From positions 94,661,198 to 94,725,197 of the forward strand of contig NC_080572.1 of assembly GCF_030247185.1 (NCBI RefSeq): a DNA stretch of 64,000 bases, given 5' to 3'. A model generated the notes under the pieces. That model was not told the DNA's origin. It made no database searches and saw only the letters and a program-made list of their open reading frames with translations. Position 1 is the stretch's first letter. Each line of letters starts with the position of its first letter. The DNA is from Malaya genurostris (lineage: Eukaryota > Arthropoda > Insecta > Diptera > Culicidae). Below are positions 11,126 to 23,000 of the stretch, piece by piece. A program made the translations under genes and the position numbers.

Positions 11126-12282
11126 AAGGTTGACCTTTTTTTATTTAAAAGATATTTTATTCAGGCCTATTTGCGTACAAGATTTACGTGGCCGATTTAG
11201 CTGAGTTTTTAGATAGAAATATTTTTGTATTGGATCTCGTTGTCACCCCTTTTCTAGGGGGAGAGGAGCTTCCATTTTCCTCCTGCGAAGATTGAGGGGC
11301 AGTTTGTTCGTGGTTCGTCTCGTCATCCATTGCCGTGGTATTTTTGTTGATTTCGTTGCTAGTTGCTGTAGATGCGCCTTGTTGTACATTGTTTGCAGTT
11401 GCTGGTTGGTTGGATGGTAAGCTGTTAACTGCAGCTGGTGTACTTTGTTCTATAGGGGTTACGTTGGATGGTTTCGTTGAAGGGTGACCTGTTGTTGGTG
11501 ACTGTCACAGGTGTACTGGGGTTGCTTGGGGTTGGTGTGAAGGAAGCACCGTTGTCCTTTGGTATAGTTGTCTCCTTGTCCGGTTTATCACATGGCTTAC
11601 CTTAGTGAACAGCTTTTTGGCAATATTGACATGTGGCCATCTGATTGTCATAGGTAACAAGTGATTTGCACGGTATTCTTGTATCCTGACCGAATGTCAA
11701 ATAAGAATGTATAGGCCTCCTCAAGCGCATGCGTAACATACGTACGCCATTTAGAATACCGGGGAACAAATTCTTCCACTTTTCGTTTTCGATAGAGAGA
11801 ATCTCTCCGTATTGGGACATAGTTGCGCGAATATAAGGATCGGGGACGCATGAGGGTAGATCATGCACACGCACTTCTATAGCACTATAGATATATACTG
11901 GAATGTAGTACTTGATATTTTCATGCTCCACATAGTGCACATTATTATTGTCTTTAGCGAATTGAATTGCATCCAACTCTTTATAGAACTGAATATAAAC
12001 AACATTATTGGTCTAATTGCATTGAAGTAAATGCACACGTTTAATGTCAAGATGCATTTGCTCCTTAAGCAAACCTTCAAGTTCTCGTATCGAAGGTCGA
12101 ATTTTGCACTGTCTGAAGTCAACAATAATTGTATTCTTTCGTACCGGCGGTAGCTCATTTCGAGATCGTTCCATTGTTCACTACACAATACTGTACCTGG
12201 TATCTTCTGTCCCGAACGTAAGCGGTTTTGGTTTATCGACTGACTTGGTTGAGATGTACGAGCGAACTGCAAGGTTGACCTT
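11126..12282 (-). mobile_element. nested ORF1-only LINE-like element 'B', 12-bp TSD
   Basis: The insertion lies between two copies of AAGGTTGACCTT (11126-11137 and 12271-12282). On the minus strand it starts GCAGTTCGCTCGTACATCTC, holds one ORF1-like frame, and ends with a short 3' UTR, AATAAA and an A-run. Length is 1133 bases. 5' start, 3' end and size all match element AC, so the two are full-length members of one family. It split ORF1 of AC exactly at codons for VNL. Confidence 0.85.
11184..12174 (-). pseudogene. ORF1 (gag-like, RRM plus zinc knuckle) of element B
   Basis: From ATG at 12172-12174 the protein begins MERSRNELPPVRKNTIIVDF. A first RRM-like fold spans about residues 14-80 (TIIVDFRQCKIRP ... 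VVYIQFYKELDAIQFA). A second spans about 95-170 (EVRVHDLP ... YGEILSIENE ... GVRMLRMRL). Then comes a C-x2-C-x4-H-x4-C knuckle, CQYCQKAVH-stop-GKPC. This layout is the RRM-CCHC type of LINE ORF1 proteins, RNA-binding partners of the RT. Lesions: a stop after LLQCN (about 12013), a stop inside the knuckle (TAA where AC has Tyr), and a frameshift near 11480. The intact frame would be about 330 codons. Confidence 0.8.
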
Positions 12283-12914
12283 GTCTTTGGTTGAAGATGT
12301 CTTTTTCGCAGTTTCAGTGCAAGGTTTACCGTAGTGTGCAGGTTGTTCACAAAACTGGCATGTAACCAGCTGGTTTTCATAGGTAATCAACGTTTTACAC
12401 GGACGTGTCCCACCTTGATCACAAATGATGTAAGATGGAATTGCCTTACGTAGTTGCATACGCACAACTCGCACGCCATTCCGGATGCCGGGGAAAAAAT
12501 TCCGCCATACTTCCCTTTCGATGGAAAGGATTTCACCGTACTGCGACATATTCTCCCGAACGTACTGATCGGTGGCCTGCGGGGGGAGGTCATGCACGCG
12601 TACTTCAATGGCATTGTCCACCATGTGCACAGGGATTTTGTATTTAATGTTATCACACTCAACGCTGTGCATCTCATTTTTAACCGAAGCGAATGCAATT
12701 GAATCTCTTCCACTTTTAACATAATGTACACAAAGTTAGACGCCTTGTTGAATTATATCTCACTTACATTATTAGCGTCTAGATGCATTCGTTCTTTAAG
12801 TAAGATTTCAGTTTAGTTTGCTGCTGGTCTAACTTTGCAACGCTTGAAATCTATACAAATTGAATTCGGTCTTGCAGGCCAAGTTTCAGGCTTTGTTAAA
12901 TCGTATTTGACCAT
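12283..12914 (-). pseudogene. ORF1 N-terminal and central part of element AC
   Basis: The frame opens at 12912-12914 (MVKYDLTKPETW), passes SICIDFKRCKVRP and hits a stop at about 12813. It resumes in other frames to reach MHSVECDNIKYKIPVHM...VRVHDLP...YGEILSIEREVW and an intact zinc knuckle CQFCEQPAHYGKPC. It breaks off at KDKVNL, the B insertion point; the rest is at 10805-11125. The central domain closely matches that of B. The start homologous to B's ATG reads ATA here, so this copy either used the next ATG or lost its start. Confidence 0.75.
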
Positions 12915-13030
12915 TCCGTACACTCTATTGTTCACTGGCGTATTGTCTTTGTTTCTGTTGTTTCGACCGTAAACGATTTTCGATTGCGTCGGGTGAGATG
13001 CGAGCACGAACTGATGAGAATATGAACTTG

Positions 13031-13463
13031 TCTGACAATTCGACCGTAAGTGTCAAGTCAATTGAATATTAAGTGTAATACATTTAGATTCAATCAGCAA
13101 TGAATGAACCGATCAGGACGATGTATTATGTATTCAACAGTGTGTATGACCATTTTGATTTCTCCGTGTCTAGTACCGTTTTCAAAAATAGGCTTAAGAG
13201 ACTTCAATAGATAATAAGCATTGTAGACCTAACGAATTTTAAAACACGTATGTGTTTTTTATTATTTATTATTTATTTAAAATTGTGAAAATGTATTTAT
13301 GTAAGCATGTATGTTTGTAAAAAAGTAGAAAAGATGATGGGTTTTTGCGCGCATTTGAAGCTTGCTGATTTTCAAATGAGCTTTTCCCATCCATACACTA
13401 TTTCATGAAGACCAACATAGGTCAGATGGAAAACGAATGAATAAATAAATAAATAAATAAATA
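13031..13463 (+). pseudogene. 3' end of a CR1-type LINE
   Basis: An in-frame tail at 13091-13210 reads FNSVYDHFDFSVSSTVFKNRL and ends in TAG. FDF followed by a short spacer and FKxRL is the usual C-terminus of CR1-clade ORF2 proteins. About 250 bases of 3' UTR follow, ending in a run of AAAT/AATA units at 13437-13463, the microsatellite-like tail of such elements rather than poly(A). Strongly 5'-truncated. The exact left limit is unclear. Confidence 0.7.
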
Positions 13464-13843
13464 TACAATCAGAACTGGGTTGGGTTTTGCTCCAACCGAA
13501 AACGCTGAAAACTGAAATGAAAGCAAACCCATCCAATGTATTCAAACAAGAATTGATTTGTTTCGAAAGAACAAAATTATACAAAACCTATCTTCTGAGC
13601 AGTAAAATACTTAATTTTTATGTAGACAGGGATTACTTCTACACTCAAGAAGTGGTTCACTTCTGATATAACTCTGAACTACGTCATTTTTTACGTTTCG
13701 CTTTCAGCTCATCAGTGCATCAGCAGTTTCTGTTGAACTGATAACGCCACCTAACGGTTCAACAAATAACTTTACGCCAGGACTCAAACCAAGTTCCGAG
13801 ATAAATGAAATGTTTGCATCAAATGGATTCCAACATTACAGAA
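13464..13843. other. no gene seen
   Basis: AT-rich DNA without supported features. Confidence 0.35.
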
Positions 13844-13915
13844 AGTCGAGCCCTGTCTCTGCGGTAGCATTTTCGCGTCTTTCATTACATTATTGTGTTC
13901 GTATGTCAATTTCCA
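13844..13915 (+). repeat. fragment of a tRNA-derived SINE-like repeat
   Basis: TCGAGCCCTGTCTCTGCGG, then GTAGCATTTTCGCG and TCATTACATTATTG, matches the minus strand at 25790-25850 (TCGAGTCCCGTCTTTGCGG, then GTAACATTTTCACGG). The shared start looks like a B box followed by the acceptor side of a tRNA. Confidence 0.45.
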
Positions 13916-15936
13916 ATCTGTTTCCCCGTACTGATCATATCATTACAGAAAGACTTTCGATTCCTTGCAATTGGCAAGCATTCGACGCGTATTTAGTTTA
14001 AACTCTTCAGTTTTGTATGATTAATAAACATTTACTAATCTTACCAACACTCGAGTTTACGTTCAATGTTTAATTTTTTATCGAATCGAAACTTTCCAAA
14101 CCTTCAGTCTTCTGAACCTATTACACCCTTGGAACATAGTATGAGAATCAAGATCGAGTTTCCCCTGTATTTAATCGCTAATAAATATTTTCTCTTCACA
14201 CTCGTTTCTCTCAGCTTCCTCATAAAGAAAGGTTATGCAAGTACTTTGAAAAATTGCTATCGAATTTAATTCGGATACGGTTTCCGATTCTGGAATAGCA
14301 GGGTGTTGTGTGTTGAACATTTCAAACCGCAACTTTGATTCAAAACTGTTTAAATTTGTAAGTTATGACTGTTGATGCCAAAACGAAAAGAAACAGCGTG
14401 TCCAAACAAACTAGCAAAAAGAAAAAGTAATCCGAGAGAGGCTTCTTTACTCAACTAGTTGGGTTTGTATTGAAGAAAATTTGTCGTTCGCTCTTAACGA
14501 TTAAACAATCAAACAAGTTTCATGCATGAATCTTCAGTATAACACTATTATAACACTTTTCTACACAACGAACGTGTAGAAAAAAGTTGTGAATCACAGA
14601 AGTATTTTTTTTCACTGTACTAATAAAAGCAACACTATGACTAAGCCATAATGACACATTATTCATGTAACAGTATTGGTCAAATTCCGCATCTTGATCT
14701 TCTGGATTTTCCTAAGAGACAAACTTTGGCTTCACTAGAATTCAGATCCCTGAGAAGCGTCCGATTTTTATATCCCAGCTAACAGTTGAATACATTGAAA
14801 ACTATCGATGAGATCCATTTCTTAGATTTACTCATAACGCGGGAATACGATACAAACTTCAAAAAGCTCATCCTTGAAGCATCGTTACATGAACCTTGAA
14901 ATCGATTAACAGTCAATAAAACTGACATTACCTAATAATCTGTCCATTTAGGATAACGACACGTAAAATGGTTTCATGATAGAAGGTCCCTGTGTGGTAT
15001 TTGATCCCGTAAAAAATGAACTGTTTGTTCATGACCCAATGGAAATTGTCAACAGTGTACCGCCCCGTATAGGCACAGTAAACAATTCGTGATGGCTTTC
15101 GTTTGCTCACTTAATTATTTGTCTACTCTCAAAGGATCAGTACAACGGGCACACGTAGCAATCATCAAGTGGGATACGTTTCCCCTGTGTTTAATCACGT
15201 TTTATGTGCATTGAACTTATTTTCAGATTCTATGCGGATTGCTCCCAGCACATGTTTAAAATGTAAACACTCCAATGGGTCGAGCTGAAATAACCAACTG
15301 CCGCCGACTGTAAAGCTTCACGCAAAGAGGAAACAATACAATTATAATCCAACGGGATTTCAGCATCCCGTTTCAACTGATATCCCGCTATTTGAACCAA
15401 TCTCGGCGAGGTACGCAATGATTCTATTGAGATAATACTTTGTAACGTTTAATTTACTTTTTCAAATAATTCCTCAAATGCTGAATGTAATATTTGGACA
15501 CAAGGCGTTATTAGTGGTCGAATCTGGTGGTGTTTTGATTGCTAATTGTTAGTAGAGCTTTCCTTGTTAGTTGAAAGCACGAGAGAAGAAAATTTTGAAC
15601 AGAAAACAATTGTTCGGACGGATCACAGTGAACGTCGACCCTCGGATGGTGACATTTATGTAAAATACAAAATACCGTCTGCAGAACCCATCTATGCAAA
15701 TTCAAAAGTGGTTCTCACGAGGTCCCTAAGATACATACTGATTAAATGTCCTTAATAAGTATACATTGCGTACTGGTGATGCGTGCGCTGCAAATATATT
15801 ATTTGACAAGCAATTTGTAGCTACAAACAAAGGCCAAAAACTCAACTCCCATTACAATGGAGTACATGGAACTCTAAAGTAAACAAGGAGGAGTGTCTGT
15901 GAAACGCATTTTTCCAAATTATGTTCTTGTTTTGTC
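13916..15936. other. no gene seen
   Basis: About 2 kb of AT-rich DNA. ORFs are short and show no family pattern. No repeat within the window was recognised. Confidence 0.35.
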
Positions 15937-16638
15937 TTAAGGCTATCGTCCAAGTACCATGCGCGCGGGTGGTTTTAGGAAATTTTCGATGGAAATTTTG
16001 AAAAATTTGACAAAACCAAAAACATACAGACCTTTGAACACTTTTATCTATCTATAGGGTGAAAATGGCTGGAAAATTCGGAGGATTTTCCGAGTCTAAT
16101 CAAAAATAGCACTGAAAAAATGACCTGTTTTGTAATTTTTCACAATTATTTGAAAAAATAATTCGATGGAATGAAATTTTTTTTTTCAAAAAAACCTTAT
16201 GCTGGCAACAAGCATAACATTCGGAAACATTTTTGGAAAACCTTTTCACGCTTTTCATGGAAAATCAACGAATTTCATATAACCGATTTCGTGGAAATTT
16301 TTGAAATTCGTGAATTTTCTATGAAAAGCGTGAAAAGGTTTTCCAAAAATGTGTCCGAATGTAATCTTTGTATTCATCATAAGGTTTATTTGAAAAAAAA
16401 AAATTTATGTCATCGCATTATTTTTCCAGATAATTGTGAAAGATCACAAAAACACTCATTTTTCAGAGCTATTTTTGATAAGACTCGGAAAATCCTCGGA
16501 ATTTTCCAGCCATTTTCACCCTGTAGATAGATAAAAGTATTTCAAAGGTCTGTATGTTTTTTTCTCAAATTTTTCAAAATTTCCATCGAAAATTTCCTAA
16601 AACCACCCGCGCGCATGGTACTTGGACGATGGCCTTAA
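15937..16638. mobile_element. fold-back element (near-perfect 694-bp palindrome) at TTAA
   Basis: The left half from GGCTATCGTCCAAGTACC (15941) reads as the reverse complement of the right half ending GGTACTTGGACGATGGCC (16634). The arms stay colinear almost to the centre near 16287, with scattered mismatches and small indels. TTAA lies at both ends (15937-15940, 16635-16638), the target site of piggyBac- and Kolobok-type transposons. The 119-codon ORF inside is a by-product of the palindrome. A transcript would fold into one hairpin with ~345-base arms. Confidence 0.85.
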
Positions 16639-17330
16639 ACAAGCCAGTGCATTACAGTATATTTAGAACTTTTGTGTTTTGCATCGAAAGAGAACGATTT
16701 TTCGATTAGTTTTTATTATTTTGGGGCTTACCCGTATTTTCCACTTATGGTATTAAACCGTTCGTTTTTAAATTTTCTTTACATTTCATCTTCAACGGCA
16801 GTAAGGACATTACACTTCGATGCAAAACAGAAAAGTTTTCTTTAAATTGCTTTAAAGAACTTTACCTCTGCTCAGCGGTTTATTATGAACTGCTAGATGG
16901 CATAACAGTTTAACATAAACTGGTAATTCACGCCAGAGTGAGTAATTGAGTGCAATTGTTAAGCGATTGCCTAAAAAGAAGACTAGAAAGTGACTGAGGC
17001 TGTATCATAGATGAAAATAAGATGCAATAGAATGCCGCTGAGGTAGTGCGGAAGCAAGTGTCAAAGCAAGAACAAAATATTTATAAAAGATGATTTTTTC
17101 AGTTTTGTTGATATTCTAGCATTCAAAAAAGAATAATGTTATAAACATTTATATGATTTGATTCTGATGCAATTTATGCAATAGTATTTTACTTGAAGAT
17201 AGAGCTGTTCAATAGTTCAATTGATCAACTTAAAGAAATTGGAATAACTCATTGGTAAAGAAATTAGATAATTAACGTATTTTGAAGCTTAACAAATATT
17301 ACATGATTTCTTGATTTCTTTTAAATGTCT
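16639..17330. other. no gene seen
   Basis: AT-rich DNA without recognisable features. Confidence 0.35.
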
Positions 17331-17970
17331 TCATGACAGTACAGAAACGTCAAGACAAGATATGATAGTAAAATTTGTTATTATTTTGATCTTTGTTTGT
17401 TATTTACATCTACCCGGGAAACGAATTAGATTATTAAACGGACTAAGCCTAGTAATGCAATAAAAGCCTTGAGTTGCCTCAAAATGCCATAAAAGGTTTC
17501 AATTTTATGTCTTAACATTTTCATCTTATCAAAATAATCCCGTGGTAATAGGGGCTGGGGTCCACTAGGAGATTGATAGTACCTATTAGCTCTCTCCGGA
17601 CAGTACCAGCCTAGATGCCGTGTGGAATCCGGCGGAAAAAATGAACCAAGAATAGATCCACTGGGTTCCTGCTTCCATGTTGTAAAAGGCGACAATTGCA
17701 GGAGTTCCTTTTTCCTTTCAGTTATAAAATATTTTCAAATTTTTCACTTCTGATTACTCTATTTTACTAAATTATCTCTTCATTCAACTTATCAATTTCC
17801 GTCTACCTTCGGAGAAAAGTTTTATTTGGAATATTTTCTTCTTCCATGTTATTGATTGTCTTTCAGGATTATAAATTGAATGATAAAAAGCAACTATTGC
17901 GCAAATCCGTTGATATTGCAAAGTTAATAACAGAGATAACATATATCGATATATTGAATACATAGTAAAA
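17331..17970. repeat. dispersed repeat, second copy at the right window edge
   Basis: The reverse complement of 63688-64000 matches 17660-17970 over its whole length (for example AACTATTGCGCAAATCCGTT and GATAACATATATCG). The left part, with CATCTACCCGGG and a GC-richer block at 17540-17700, continues beyond what the edge copy shows. Family not identified. A related short stretch (ATCAAAATAATCCCGTAG) recurs near 18507. Confidence 0.65.
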
Positions 17971-19488
17971 CAACACTAGATATTAATATTTCATACAACA
18001 AATTAATATTTTTCTCGGTAGCAGGTTGCCCAGATCAACCAACATAACCAATTAATGATTTATAAAATAAAAAAAATCGCGTGAAATCTGTTGATCTTAT
18101 TTGGTGATATAAAATGATTTTAAAACAACTGTTTAGAATATGTCAATGCAATGAATCAACTATTTTGTCTAAATCCTATTCACTCGTTTATTTTGCAGTA
18201 GGTAATTCCATTTAAAAAATAGGGAAGTATATATTCTTTACGTGGTAGTATTGCAAATTTTTCTTCAGTTTCCTCGAATAAGAGTTGTGAATCAAAGCTT
18301 CCTGGGACTTCAATATATGATATTGTTGAAACGTTCACTCGGGAAGTCAGTGAGTTGAGTGGTGCATCCGAGCATCTTGAAACCGGAACATACTGAGTCG
18401 CGCGCGAATAATACCAATACTTAAATTTTTACTAACAAACTTCCTTCTCCCGTGACACTTGTGGAGTGCGCAGTAGTATATACGGCCTCTAGTAACAACA
18501 AGCTCATCAAAATAATCCCGTAGTAAAGTAGCTGCATTAAGTCCAGATATTAGGTGAATCGAACTTTAACACACTCGTTAAATAGGTGTTTTTAACTAAT
18601 TTAATTGCCTTGATCTCCTTGAAGATTTGAAAGCTATTCGTTTTATTCAGTTGTAGAAAATCGAGGAGCATTGGGTTTCATCACAAAGAGCAAAACAATT
18701 GACTTAAAATTGGAACAATTTCACCGACTACATCGTTCCTATCGCATCGGCAGTCTAATTTCCATGACAAGAATAACGCCAACTTTGGTCGTTTTCGAGA
18801 GCAAACCCTTAAAGAGCAAAAATTAGATTTTCTAAGACCAACAAAAAAATGATCTCTACAGTGCGCATTTTGAAACTTGAGTTTAAATAAGAAGGACAAT
18901 TTTTGTGATTGAGTTGCTCATTGAGAAGATTCCTCTTTCATCAAAAATTTGCTCTCTTAATGGGATTGCCAATTTCTTTTGCGAAGTCCAACTTTAATAA
19001 AATGTGAGTAGGCGTAGATTTCTGTGCTGTACTCAAAATAAAAATCACTTAGTATTCAAATGCAAAACATATGATTATTTTCTATGATATTTAACCAGGA
19101 AAAGTAACTTTTTCCATATATAACTGTCATGTGTCACACATAATGAAAATCACTGTTGGCAATACGTATGCTTTATGTGAATATCACTTACTTATTATTG
19201 GTATGTGTCGTATATGAAATTCATATATTGTATATCTAAATTTCATTTAACTTCCAGATATTATTCCAATTGTAATAAAATCCTCATCTATTGATTATTA
19301 ACCAGTATGGCTGGTACTTATTAAATGAAAATTATTTCACGTTTCCTTTAGATGTGACATATATTTAAAATGAGAGTTTTTCTCAATTTTGTAATAATAA
19401 ATATGTAATAATAAATTTATAATAACATATGTCTTAATTGATTGTTATAATGACGGCACACTGTAGCGTCCATATGAAAAATTGCGTT
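17971..19488. other. no gene seen
   Basis: AT-rich DNA. Apart from the short repeat match near 18507-18530 nothing is supported. Confidence 0.35.
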
Positions 19489-19500
19489 CCGTTGCCTATA

Positions 19501-20096
19501 TTTTTTTTTTATTCAATAATATAATATAATATTAAGGCACACTGCTTAAGCTCTAAGATGCCAAGGGTATTTACTAATCTTAATTATCGTCTAACTTAAA
19601 ACTAGAGTAGTATCATTATGTAATATAGTATCTGGCGATCGGTAGTGGCCGGTGAATTGAATTTAGGATGAGATGATTCCAGATGGCGATGGTAATTTTC
19701 TATGTTGGCCGCATTCTTCGGTCCGTGAGGGTCCGCGGGAAACACCCCCAGGCTACGAAGGCCCGGCGGGTGGCCCGCATGCTGGTCATTTACTGGAGCG
19801 GTCTTCCGGTGATGGTGATGTTACGGAAGAGAATGAAAAAAAGAAGTAAATATTGTGGGAAACGGGGTAAAAAAGGGGTGTGGGAACAAAATGTTTGAAA
19901 ACGACAGAGATCTAATTAGTTGCCATCGAGATGGTGAAAAAACAGGGAAAGGGGAACGAAAAAGTTAGTGACAAAAAAAAAGATCTTGGTAATTCCAATG
20001 AAGATGGTGGACAGGGACGGGGATCGAGAGAATCGGGCGGATGTTAGTGTCGAACCTGTAGGTGGAGATTATATTTTCTGAGCGAGGAATAACACA
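19501..20096 (-). other. 3' UTR of the I-clade element
   Basis: It follows the ORF2 stop and ends in GAATAAA and an A-run on the minus strand. The same order of sequence is seen at 44246-44830. Small ORFs on the plus strand here are shadows. Confidence 0.75.
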
Positions 20097-23000
20097 TTAC
20101 ACTTGTATATCAATGTGTTTAAGGTACTGGTATATGAGAAGCATATATGAACTATCCCGACTCGCCAACACATCCCGAACCGGCACCTCAGGCGGTCTAC
20201 CTCGGGCCCTGAGGGATTCCAGTAGCTTCGACCTGGCGTCACGATACTCTACGCACGACCACACGACATGCTCGATGTCCTGATAACCGTCGCCACAGGT
20301 GCAGAGCCCGTTCTCCATGATCCCGATACGCCGGAGATGTGCGTTGAATGTATAGTGATTTGACATGAGCCGTGACATAACGCGAATGAAATCACGACTC
20401 ATGTTCATCCCCTTGAACCAAGGTTTCGTCGATACCTTAGGGATAATGGAGTGTAGCCATCGTCCCAGTTCGTCATTCGTCCATGAAGTTTGCCAACTTT
20501 CGAGAGTTTTCTGACGAGAAATACTGAAAAATTCATTGAAGCAGATTGGTCTTTCATAAATATCACCTTCCAATGCGCCCACTTTAGCCAATAAGTCTGC
20601 CTTTTCATTGCCCGGAATGGAACAATGCGAAGGGACCCAGACTAACGATATTGAATAAGACCGTTCAGATAAAGTTCTCAAATGTTCCCGTATTTTCCCC
20701 AGGAAATATGGGGGATACTTTCCAGGCTTCATTGCCCGGAGAGCTTCTATTGAACTTAGACTGTCCGTGACAATGAAGTAATGGTCTTTGGGCATGGTTT
20801 CAATGATCTCGAGGGTGTACTGAATAGCAGCTAATTCTGCGACGTAAACTGAAGCCGGATCACTGAGTTTGTACGAAGCGGTGATGTTCTGATTGAAGAT
20901 ACCGAAGCCTGTGGACTTGTTGATGTTTGATCCGTCAGTATAAAACATATTTTCACAGTTGACTGTTCTAAATTTATTATAAAAAATATTTGGAGCCACT
21001 TGAGGGCGCACGTGATCCGGAATTCCACGAATTTCTTCTCTCATGGAAGTGTCGAAAAACACAGTAGAATCAGAAGTATCCAAGAAATGAGCACGATTGG
21101 AAACAAACGAAGAAGGATTAATATTCTGATCCATGTCATCAAAATACAAGGACATAAAACGGGTTTGAGAGTTAAGCTCAACTAACCTTTCGAAGTTTTC
21201 AATCACCAGAGGATTCAAAATGTCGCATCGAATGAGCAAACGATATGAGAGATCCCAGAACCGATTTTTCAGTGGAAGAACGCCCGCCAGCACTTCGAGG
21301 CTCATCGTATGAGTCGATTGCATGCAACCCAAGGCAATACGCAAACAACGGTACTGAATTCTTTCCAGCTTGATGAAATGAGTGTTCGCCACTGATCGGA
21401 AGCAGAAGCATCCGTATTCCATCACGGACAATATCGTTGTTTGATACAACCTGATCAGGTCTCCTGGGAGGGCACCCCACCATGATCCGGTTATTGTACG
21501 AAGAAAGTTGATTCTCTGATGGCATTTTTGTTTCAGATACCTAATGTGACATCCCCAGGTGCCTTTGGAGTCGAACCAGACCCCGAGATATTTAAATGTG
21601 AAGGCCTGAGCTATGGTTTCACCCCCTAGTTGAAGCTGTAATTGTGCTGGTTCTCGCTTCCTCGAAAATACAACCAGCTCAGTTTTCTCCGTAGAGAACT
21701 CGATACCCATTTGAAGAGCCCATGATGATAAGTTGTCGAGAGTATCTTGTAATGGTCCTTGGAGATCGGCAGCTTTGGGTCCTATAATAGACACAACGCT
21801 GTCGTCGGCAAGTTGTCTCAGCGTGCAAGATGTGTTGATACATTTATCGATGTCGTTTACGTAAAAATTGTATAAAAGGGGGCTTAAGCATGAGCCCTGA
21901 GGAAGACCCATGTAACTGAATCGTATTGTCGACAAATCACCATGCGCGAAGTACATGTGTTTCTCAGACAATAGATTATGTAAAAAGTTGTTCAAAACTG
22001 GCGAAAGACCATGCTGGTGCAACTTCTCAGATAGGATATTTATAGAAACTGAGTCAAAAGCCCCCTTAATGTCTAGGAAAACTGACGCCATTTGTTCTTT
22101 ACGAGCAAATGCCATTTGAATTTCTGTTGAGAGCAACGCAAGACAATCGTTCGTTCCTTTGCCCCTGCGGAAACCAAATTGTGTATCTGAAAGTAAACCA
22201 TTAGTTTCGACCCAATTGTCTAGACGAAACAGAATCATTTTTTCGAACAATTTCCGGATACAGGAAAGCATAGCAATCGGCCGATACGAATTGTGATCGG
22301 AGGCTGGTTTCCCTGGTTTTTGAATGGCGATAACTCTGACTTGTCTCCAGTCGTGTGGGACAATATTACCCGTGAGGAACTTGTTGAATAAATTCAGCAA
22401 GCGCCTTTTGGCGGGGTCAGGCAGATTTTTCAACAAGTTGAATTTTATTCTGTCTAATCCCGGGGCTTTATTGTTACATGACAAGAGTGCAAGTGAGAGC
22501 TCTACCATCGAAAACAGTGTTTCGTTTGTATTTGGTGTCGCGGCGCGGGTGATCTTCTGTTCCGGAACAGAGTCTGGGCATACTTTTTTAGCGAAATCGA
22601 ATATCCAGCGGTTGGAGTATTCCTCGCTTTCATTCGTGGTGTTATGATTGCGCATTCGTCGGGCTGTGTTCCAAAGAGTGCTCATAGATGTTTCTTTCGT
22701 TAAGCCGTCTATAAACCGACGCCAGTAACCGCGTTTCTTGGCTCTAATCAAGTTCTTAGTTTTAACGTCTAACGCCGCGTAATTCCGGTAATTATCAGGT
22801 GTTCCATTTTTTCTGAATTTTTTATACGCGGAGGCTCTCTCCGCGTTTAAATTTGTGCACTCTTTGTCCCACCACGGGTTGGGAGGACGGATGTTAGTTT
22901 TTGCGCCGGGTACACGTTTCGTCTGAGCTTGAATCGCAGTATCGAGAATCAAGCCAGCCAAAAACGTGTACTCTTCCTCCGGAGGAAGTTGTTGAGTTCT

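Larger units (their letters stand above)
10745..13029 (-). mobile_element. ORF1-only LINE-like element 'AC' with nested copy 'B', 13-bp TSD
   Basis: The outer element runs on the minus strand from about 13016 (start CAGTTCGTGCTCGCATCTC) to a poly(A) tail at 10758. AGAATATGAACTT flanks it at 10745-10757 and 13017-13029. Removing the nested element and one TSD copy leaves about 1114 bases. It holds one ORF1-type reading frame, and the 3' UTR of about 45 bases begins right after the ORF1 stop. There is no room or trace of ORF2. Confidence 0.8.

Noticed and set aside
16171..16530. 119-codon ORF
   Set aside because: It spans the centre of the palindrome; AT-rich composition and symmetry explain it.
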